A stretch of 64,000 nt of DNA, taken from assembly GCA_964527995.1 (NCBI GenBank), contig CAZGRP010000005.1:1-64000 (forward strand). The letters are read 5' to 3'. Position numbers and translations under genes: made by a program. The notes beneath the pieces are model-generated. The model saw only the letters and a program-made list of their open reading frames with translations. It was not told the DNA's origin and did no database searches. Origin of the DNA: CAZGRP01 sp964527995. Its GTDB lineage: Bacteria; Zhuqueibacterota; Zhuqueibacteria; Oceanimicrobiales; CAZGRP01. Shown one piece after another: positions 59,201 through 64,000 of the stretch; position 1 is the first letter of the stretch, and every line of letters begins with the position of its first letter.

Positions 59201-62200
59201 GGCCGGAGCTTGCGGCGAGGTATGTTGCGCCTCGGAGTGTGGTGGAGGAGGTGGTGGCGGGGGTGTGGGCCGAGGTGTTGGGAGTGGATCGGGTTGGGGT
59301 CTTGGACGACTTTTTTGAGCTTGGGGGACATTCGCTGTTGGCGACGCAGGTGGTGAGTCGTTTGCGGGATGCGTTGGGGGTGGAGGTACCGCTGCGGCAG
59401 TTGTTTGAGGAGCCGACGGTGGCGGCGGTGGCTCGGTGGGTGGAGAGGGCGCGTGCGGGTGGCGAGGCGGCATCGGCGGTGCCGCCGTTGCAGCCGATAT
59501 CGCGGCAGGGGGAGTTGCCGCTGTCGTTTGCGCAGCAGCGGTTGTGGTTTTTGGACCAGCTTTCGCCTGGGGGTTCGTTTTACAACATTCCGTCGGCGCT
59601 GCGGCTGCGCGGGGAGCTGGACGTTGGGGCGCTGGAGCGGAGCCTGACCGAGGTGGTACGGCGGCACGAGGTCTTGCGGACGACGTTTTCGGAGGTAGGG
59701 GGTCGTCCGGTGCAGGTGATCCACGATGCGGAGCGGGTGGAGCTGGAGGTGGTGGATTTGACGGGATTGGCGGAGGCGGACCGGGAGGCGGAGGCGCTTC
59801 GGCTGGCGCGGGAGGAGGCACGTCGGCCCTTTGACCTGGAGCGGGGGCCGCTGTTTCGGGCGCGGCTTTTGAGGCTGGGTCGGGAGGACCATGTGGCGCT
59901 TTTGACGCTGCACCACATTGTGTCGGACGGCTGGTCGATGGGGGTGCTGGTGGAGGAGATGGCCTCGCTCTACGCTGCCTTTCAGGCCGGGCAGCCGTCG
60001 CCTTTGGCCGAGCTTCCGATTCAGTATGCGGACTATGCGGCCTGGCAGCGGTCGTGGCTGGTGGGGGAGGAGCTGGAGCGGCAGCTGGGGTACTGGCGGG
60101 AACAGCTTGCGGGGGCGCCGTCGGTGCTGGAGCTGCCGACGGACCGTCCGCGGCCGGCGGTGCAGACTTTTTCGGGGTCGACCGAGTCGCGGGTGCTTTC
60201 TGCCGATCTGAGCGAAGGGCTTCGCCGGCTGAGCCGCAAGGAGGGGGTGACGCTGTTCATGACGCTGTTGGCGGCCTGGCAGGCGTTGTTGAGTCGCTAC
60301 AGCGGACAGGAGGACATCGTGGTGGGGTGTCCGATCGCCAACCGTCAGCGGTCGGAGGTGGAGCGGCTGATCGGTTTTTTCGTGAACACGTTGGTGTTGC
60401 GGACCGACCTGAGCGGGGAGCCGAGTTTTCGGGAGCTGTTGCGTCGGGTGCGGGAGGTATCGTTGGGGGCGTTTGGGCATCAGGATTTGCCTTTTGAGCA
60501 GTTGGTGGAGGCGCTTCAGCCGGTTCGGGATCTGAGCCACAGTCCGGTCTTTCAGGTGGCCTTTGTGTGGCAGAACGCGCCGTTGGGGGAGCTGGAGCTA
60601 CCGGGGTTGCACCTGGAGCCCTTTGGGGTGTCGGGCGGGACGGCGAAGTACGACTTGACGCTGACGATGGCCGAGGGGTCGGAGGGTCGGTTGCTGGCGG
60701 AGCTGGAGTACAACACCGATCTGTTTGAGGCCTCGACCATTCGGCGGATGCTGGCTCATCTGGAGCGGTTGCTGTCGGCGGTGGTGGAGGATCCGAAGGT
60801 GGCGGTGGGGAAGGTGCCGCTGCTGTCGGCGGCGGAGCGGCGGCAGCAGTTGGAGGAGTGGAACCAGACGGAGCTGTCGTTTCCCGAGGAGGTATGCGCG
60901 CACGAGTGGTTTGAGGAGCGGGCGGCGGCTCGGCCCGAGGCGGTGGCGCTGATCTTTGGCGAGCAGGAGGTGAGCTACGGCGAGCTGAACGAGCGTGCCA
61001 ACCGGCTGGCGCACTACCTGAGGGATCGGGGCGTGGGGCCGGAGGTGCGGGTGGGGTTGTGCCTGGAGCGATCGGTGGAGCTGTTGGTGGGGCTGTTGGG
61101 GATTTTGAAGGCGGGCGGTGCGTTTGTGCCCTTGGACCCGGCCTACCCGGAGGAGCGGCTGCGGTACATGGTGGAGGATTCGGGGGTCAGGGTGCTGCTG
61201 ACCGAGGTGGAGGTGTTGGAGCGGTTGGCGTCGACCGGCGTCGAGGTGGTGTGTGTGGACCGGGACTGGGAGGAGATCTGCCAGCGGAGCGGCCAGAATC
61301 CGGGGGTGGAGGTGTTGCCGGAGTCGCTGGCGTATGTGATTTACACCTCGGGGTCGACGGGTCGGCCGAAGGGGACGATGCTACATCATCGGGGGTTGGT
61401 GAACTTGGCGGCGGCGCAGCAGGCGGCCTTTGGGGTGGGGGAGGGCAGCCGGGTGTTGCAGTTTTCGTCGTTGAGTTTTGACGCCTCGGTGTGGGAGGTG
61501 GTGATGGCGCTGTTGAGCGGCGGCACGCTGTGCCTGGCGCCACGGCAGGTGTTGGCCACGGGCCAGGGGTTGGTGGGGGTTTTGCAGGAGGCGGAGGTGA
61601 CGACGGTGACGTTGCCGCCGTCGGTGTTGGCGGTGATGCCGGAGGCGGAGCTGCCGCATCTGGAGACCTTGATCACGGCGGGGGAGGCGTTGAGTGGGGA
61701 TTTGGTGAGGCGGTGGTTGCGTGCGGGTCGGCGGTTTTTCAATGCGTATGGGCCGACGGAGACGACGGTTTGTGCCTCGCTGCAGTTGTGTACGGGGGAG
61801 GAGGGTGGCAGTCCGCCGATTGGCCGACCGATCGGCAACATGGAGCTGTACGTTTTGGACCGTCATCTGGAGCCGGTGCCGGTGGGGGTAGCTGGAGAGC
61901 TCTACATTGGCGGTGTGGGTTTGGCGCGCGGCTACCTGGGTCGGGCGGAGCTGACGGCCGAGAGGTTTGTGCCGGATCCGTTCAGTGGTCGTGTGGGGGC
62001 ACGATTGTACCGGACGGGGGATTTGGGGCGATATCGGGAGGATGGTGCGATTGAGTTTTTGGGTCGGGCGGACCATCAGGTGAAGGTGCGTGGGTTTCGG
62101 ATTGAGTTGGGGGAGGTGGAGTCGGTATTGCGGGAGCATCCTGGGGTACGGGATGCGGTGGTGGAGGTAGGTGAGGTGGCGGGAGGGGATCGGCGGTTGG

Positions 62201-62766
62201 TGGCGTACTACATTGCTGCAGATGGGCAGGAGGTGAGCAGCGGCGAGTTGCGCAGCTACCTTCGGGGTCGGTTGCCGGAGTACATGGTGCCGTCGCTGTT
62301 GCTGGCGTTGGAGTCGTTTCCTTTGACGCCGAGCGGCAAGGTGGACCGGCGGGCGTTGCCGTTGCCGTCGGGGGAGCGGATGGCCGAGGGGCGGGCGTAC
62401 GTGGCGCCGCGGGATGAGGTGGAGGAGCAGGTGGCGGCGATCTGTGCGGAGCTGCTGGGGGTGGAGCGGGTGGGGGTCTATGACAACTTTTTCGATCTGG
62501 GGGGGCATTCGCTGTTGGCGACGCAGTTCATGTCGCGGGTACGCGAGACCTTTGAGGTGGAGCTGCCCCTGCGTAGCCTCTTCGAAGGACCCACCGTGGC
62601 TGAGGTCTCGAAGACGATACAGGATCTCAAAGCCCAAGGCACCGCGCCCAGGGCGGCCCCTATCAAGGCCGTCGCTCGTGAAGCCAGGAGGATGAGGCGC
62701 TCGGAGCTGGTGCAGGCCGCCGATCTGCTTTCAGACCCGGAAGGGGAAACCAGGAAGTCTGCGTGA
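56296..62766 (+). CDS. NRPS, two modules: DCL-type C-A-PCP-C-A(Phe)-PCP
   Basis: 2,156 residues, 12 bases after the previous gene with an AAGG site in the gap. The first C domain (SHHHLLMDGWC near residue 142) accepts the D-residue delivered by the upstream epimerase. A1 pocket: D-A-W-T-I-A-G-V-A, Phe-like but not exact. PCP1 Ser1013. The second C domain is LCL type (HHIVSDGWS). A2 pocket: D-A-W-T-I-A-A-V-C, which matches the known phenylalanine code of the GrsA/TycA type. PCP2 Ser2072. The C-terminal tail is basic (REARRMRRSELVQAADLL), unlike the acidic tails elsewhere in the operon. From about 58690 to 62600 base composition shifts strongly to G-rich codons. No epimerase or thioesterase ends the protein. 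Confidence 0.95.
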   Translation: MAKKNIQDIYPLSPMQQGMLFHTLYAPDSDVYVEQLSCLLSGRLDVGAFARAWQGVVNRHSALRTAFLWEGLDEPLQVVYHRVELPVTQEDWSGLSDQDQVARLESFVREERKRGFDPAKPPLMRLALIRRDDSAHYFVWSHHHLLMDGWCLPVILREVFTLYEAECKNQSVQLPPSRPFREYIAWLQRQDLSRAEKYWRDMLAGFTTPTPFAVDHPVISREGTGSDYRVERARLSSELTQKLRSLARRHQLTLNTLAQGAWGLLLQRYSGENDVVFGATVSGRPADLPGADEMIGLFINTLPVRLRFSPDTKLLDWLRQLQAQQAELRQYEYSPLVQVQSWSDAPRGKPLFESVVVFENYPVDASMEEYHGTLQISDVRSYARTNYPLTVVFSPGRELGVEIAYEVSRFDPETIQRMLGHLQMLLAGMAEDVQCLVSELPLLTPAERQRILLDWNDVRKPFAADRCFHELFEEQVERTPEAAAVVFHPSGNDSECTFEITYRELNRRANQLAHYLRKLGVGPEVPVGLCIERSIDMIVGILGILKAGGAYVPLDPNYPAERLSFMIQDSGVSILVTREPLLAQLPEQSAQVVCLDADWDRILKEDETNPATEVRPENLAYVIYTSGSTGLPKGAMLQHRGVANLAAFQRSDLHLRQGDRVLQFASLSFDAAVWEFVMALLNGGTLCLASWEQLASGQGLLEVLRQERIRIATLPPSVLSVLPDEDLPDLETVISAGESCPWSIVQRWARNRRFINGYGPTEATVASTLWIADPTQVTTPTVPIGRPFQNVEVYVLDDEMRPVPVGVVGEVYIGGVGLARGYWGRPDLTADRFVPHPFSEESGARLYRTGDLARYLADGNLEFVGRVDQQVKVRGFRIELGEVEAVLGRHPGVQDVVVVAHGEGEARRLVAYVVLESAGEVTVGELRQYVVERLPDYMVPSAFVVLDSFPLTPNGKVDRRALPAPDGSRPELAARYVAPRSVVEEVVAGVWAEVLGVDRVGVLDDFFELGGHSLLATQVVSRLRDALGVEVPLRQLFEEPTVAAVARWVERARAGGEAASAVPPLQPISRQGELPLSFAQQRLWFLDQLSPGGSFYNIPSALRLRGELDVGALERSLTEVVRRHEVLRTTFSEVGGRPVQVIHDAERVELEVVDLTGLAEADREAEALRLAREEARRPFDLERGPLFRARLLRLGREDHVALLTLHHIVSDGWSMGVLVEEMASLYAAFQAGQPSPLAELPIQYADYAAWQRSWLVGEELERQLGYWREQLAGAPSVLELPTDRPRPAVQTFSGSTESRVLSADLSEGLRRLSRKEGVTLFMTLLAAWQALLSRYSGQEDIVVGCPIANRQRSEVERLIGFFVNTLVLRTDLSGEPSFRELLRRVREVSLGAFGHQDLPFEQLVEALQPVRDLSHSPVFQVAFVWQNAPLGELELPGLHLEPFGVSGGTAKYDLTLTMAEGSEGRLLAELEYNTDLFEASTIRRMLAHLERLLSAVVEDPKVAVGKVPLLSAAERRQQLEEWNQTELSFPEEVCAHEWFEERAAARPEAVALIFGEQEVSYGELNERANRLAHYLRDRGVGPEVRVGLCLERSVELLVGLLGILKAGGAFVPLDPAYPEERLRYMVEDSGVRVLLTEVEVLERLASTGVEVVCVDRDWEEICQRSGQNPGVEVLPESLAYVIYTSGSTGRPKGTMLHHRGLVNLAAAQQAAFGVGEGSRVLQFSSLSFDASVWEVVMALLSGGTLCLAPRQVLATGQGLVGVLQEAEVTTVTLPPSVLAVMPEAELPHLETLITAGEALSGDLVRRWLRAGRRFFNAYGPTETTVCASLQLCTGEEGGSPPIGRPIGNMELYVLDRHLEPVPVGVAGELYIGGVGLARGYLGRAELTAERFVPDPFSGRVGARLYRTGDLGRYREDGAIEFLGRADHQVKVRGFRIELGEVESVLREHPGVRDAVVEVGEVAGGDRRLVAYYIAADGQEVSSGELRSYLRGRLPEYMVPSLLLALESFPLTPSGKVDRRALPLPSGERMAEGRAYVAPRDEVEEQVAAICAELLGVERVGVYDNFFDLGGHSLLATQFMSRVRETFEVELPLRSLFEGPTVAEVSKTIQDLKAQGTAPRAAPIKAVAREARRMRRSELVQAADLLSDPEGETRKSA
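58636..62603 (+). repeat. Candidate duplicated module cassette (A C-terminal part-PCP-C-A(Phe)-PCP)
   Basis: The first and last 55 bases of this segment recur exactly at the two sides of the gap at 48042-48141. The inner 3,858 bases (58691-62548) are a multiple of three, so a copy in the gap would keep the reading frame. The segment nearly coincides with a stretch of markedly G-rich codon use. That a second copy fills the gap is inference. Confidence 0.5.
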
Positions 62767-62768
62767 GC

Positions 62769-64000
62769 ATGAGTGAGTCGATTTCCGTACAGACTGTGGC
62801 GTTTGGCGAGAAGCCCGAAACGCCGTCCGATGAGGAAGTCTATGTCTTTCCGGCTTCCTTTTCCCAGCGGCGACTTTGGTTTCTGGACCAGTTCGAGCCG
62901 GGGAGTCCTTTCTATAATATCCCCTCGGCGGTCCGCCTGAAGGGCAATCTCGACGTGTCGGCGCTGGAGAGAAGTCTCCATGAGATTGTCAGGCGGCACG
63001 AGTCCCTGCGTACGACCTTCGCCATGGTCAAAGGTGAGCCTGTCCAGGTGATCCACCCGGGGATGCGGATACTGTTGCGCCGTGAGGACCTGCGGGAGCT
63101 GGATCCAGCCCAAAGAGTGGTTGAAGCACATCGGCGCGCTTTGGCTGAGGCCAGGCGGCCGTTCGACCTGAGCCGCGGGCCGCTGCTTAGAGCCACGCTC
63201 CTGAAGCTGGACGAACGGGACCACGTTCTTCTGGTGACGATGCATCACATCATCTCCGACGGCTGGTCCATGGGCGTGCTGATCCGCGAGCTGGCTGTTC
63301 TCTATGACGCATTCTCGAAGGGGAGGCCGTCACCACTTCCGGATCTACCTATTCAGTATGCCGATTACGCCGACTGGCAACAAAAGCGGCTTCAGGGCGA
63401 GGCTTTGGAGGAGTTGCTGGCATACTGGAAGTCGCGGTTCGAAGAGCCTCCACCGGTCCTGAATCTTCCGACCGACCATCCCAGGCCGAAGATTCTGAGT
63501 TCCCGCGGCGCCACTGCACGCCGCCTGCTCCCGAAGTCGCTGTACGAGTCGATCCAAAAGCTGAGCCGCGACGAAGGGGTCACACCGTTCATGACGCTGC
63601 TGGGGGCTTTCAAGACGTTATTGTACCGCTACACCGGTCAGGATGACATTTGTGTCGGCACACCGATCGCCAATCGCACGCAGAAGGAGACAGAGGGATT
63701 GATCGGCTTTTTCGTCAATACCCTGGCAATACGGACCGATCTGTCCGGCGATCCTACTTTCCGGCAGGTAATGAGAAAGGTGCGCGAAGTGGCGATCGGT
63801 GCTTATGCACACCAGGATTTGCCCTTTGAGAAGCTCGTCGAGGAACTCAATCCTGACCGCGACACCAGCCGCACGCCGCTTTTCCAGGTCATGTTCATCC
63901 TTCAAAACACGCCGATGAAGGTCGACGTGCAGATCAGCGACCTCACCCTGACGAGCCTGGATGTCGACATGGGGACGTCGACCTTCGACATGACCTTGAT
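62769..64000 (+). CDS. NRPS, partial: LCL-type C domain at the right edge
   Basis: The frame from ATG 62769 is open to the end of the window. An in-frame GTG at 62763 overlaps the previous stop (GTGA) and is an alternative start. The N-terminus is short (MSESISVQTVAFGEKPETPS) and runs into a C domain: FSQRRLWFLDQFEPGSPFYN, HHIISDGWSMGVL, YADYADWQ, IGFFVNTLAIRTDLSGDP and AHQDLPFEKLVEEL are all visible. The C domain belongs to the LCL class, which fits the absence of an epimerase upstream. The A and carrier domains must lie beyond 64000. Confidence 0.92.
   Translation, partial: MSESISVQTVAFGEKPETPSDEEVYVFPASFSQRRLWFLDQFEPGSPFYNIPSAVRLKGNLDVSALERSLHEIVRRHESLRTTFAMVKGEPVQVIHPGMRILLRREDLRELDPAQRVVEAHRRALAEARRPFDLSRGPLLRATLLKLDERDHVLLVTMHHIISDGWSMGVLIRELAVLYDAFSKGRPSPLPDLPIQYADYADWQQKRLQGEALEELLAYWKSRFEEPPPVLNLPTDHPRPKILSSRGATARRLLPKSLYESIQKLSRDEGVTPFMTLLGAFKTLLYRYTGQDDICVGTPIANRTQKETEGLIGFFVNTLAIRTDLSGDPTFRQVMRKVREVAIGAYAHQDLPFEKLVEELNPDRDTSRTPLFQVMFILQNTPMKVDVQISDLTLTSLDVDMGTSTFDMTL

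Noticed and set aside
58291..60540. 749-codon open frame on the minus strand
   Set aside because: It lies opposite clear NRPS domains, its translation is low-complexity (rich in R, P, H, Q), and it exists only because the plus strand uses G-rich codons.
62604..64000. Thioesterase or terminal release domain at the end of the window
   Set aside because: The sequence after 62769 is a new C domain; no GxSxG hydrolase domain is visible anywhere in the operon.

Overview
The window looks like part of a scaffold from an FCB-group bacterium, most likely a candidate phylum of the KSB1, Latescibacterota or Zixibacteria kind rather than a cyanobacterium or myxobacterium. The evidence is that all three genes at the left end encode secreted proteins ending in the 'YPNPFNP' type A C-terminal sorting domain used by type IX secretion, combined with choice-of-anchor D, cohesin-like, PKD and lamin-tail domains. 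The DNA is GC-rich by eye. A run of 100 Ns at 48042-48141 shows it is a scaffold. The phylum is an inference; there is no rRNA or other marker here.

Left region (1-12600), surface and secretion genes: a possible partial minus-strand gene at the edge; a lamin-tail/choice-of-anchor D/cohesin protein (593-2479); a giant protein with 12 choice-of-anchor D repeats (3079-9390); and, convergent to it, a secreted S8 subtilisin-like protease with three PKD domains (9629-12598, minus). Terminator hairpins separate these units. A 1.5 kb non-coding stretch (12599-14077) holds a good sigma70-like promoter at 13466-13494.

Right region (14078-64000 and beyond), one tightly coupled operon for a hybrid PKS-NRPS lipopeptide. 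The genes are overlapping or closely spaced, all on plus. In order the modules are: FAAL-ACP / KS-AT-DH-ER-KR-ACP / C-A(PRMT-like MT inside)-PCP (14078-27121); KS-AT-KR-PCP (27118-31812); C-A-PCP (31835-35230); C plus the first ~60 residues of an A domain (35227-36906); a DUF3326 protein (36899-38224); the rest of that A domain-PCP-sulfotransferase-C-A-PCP-E (38278-45645); C-A-[gap]-PCP (45638-48389); C-A-PCP-C-A-PCP-E (48382-56283); C-A-PCP-C-A-PCP (56296-62766); and the start of another C domain running off the end (62769-64000). No thioesterase, MbtH protein or transporter is in the window, so the cluster continues to the right.

Predicted product: a fatty acid activated by the FAAL, extended by one fully reduced (probably methyl-branched) unit, joined to a methylated amino acid that is then extended by malonate and ketoreduced (a statine-like gamma-amino-beta-hydroxy acid), followed by at least eight further residues. 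These include two D-configured, Asx-like residues, one Phe by a textbook code, and one residue with an unusual code whose module also carries a sulfotransferase.

The most unusual feature is the adenylation domain broken exactly between core motifs A1 and A2 by a free-standing DUF3326 gene. Both fragments are otherwise intact and the downstream half has its own start and ribosome-binding site. Other notable points are a PRMT-like methyltransferase inside an A domain, an internal OLS/CurM-like sulfotransferase without the usual thioesterase, and a compositionally distinct ~4 kb module cassette (58636-62603) whose two ends recur exactly at the two sides of the assembly gap.
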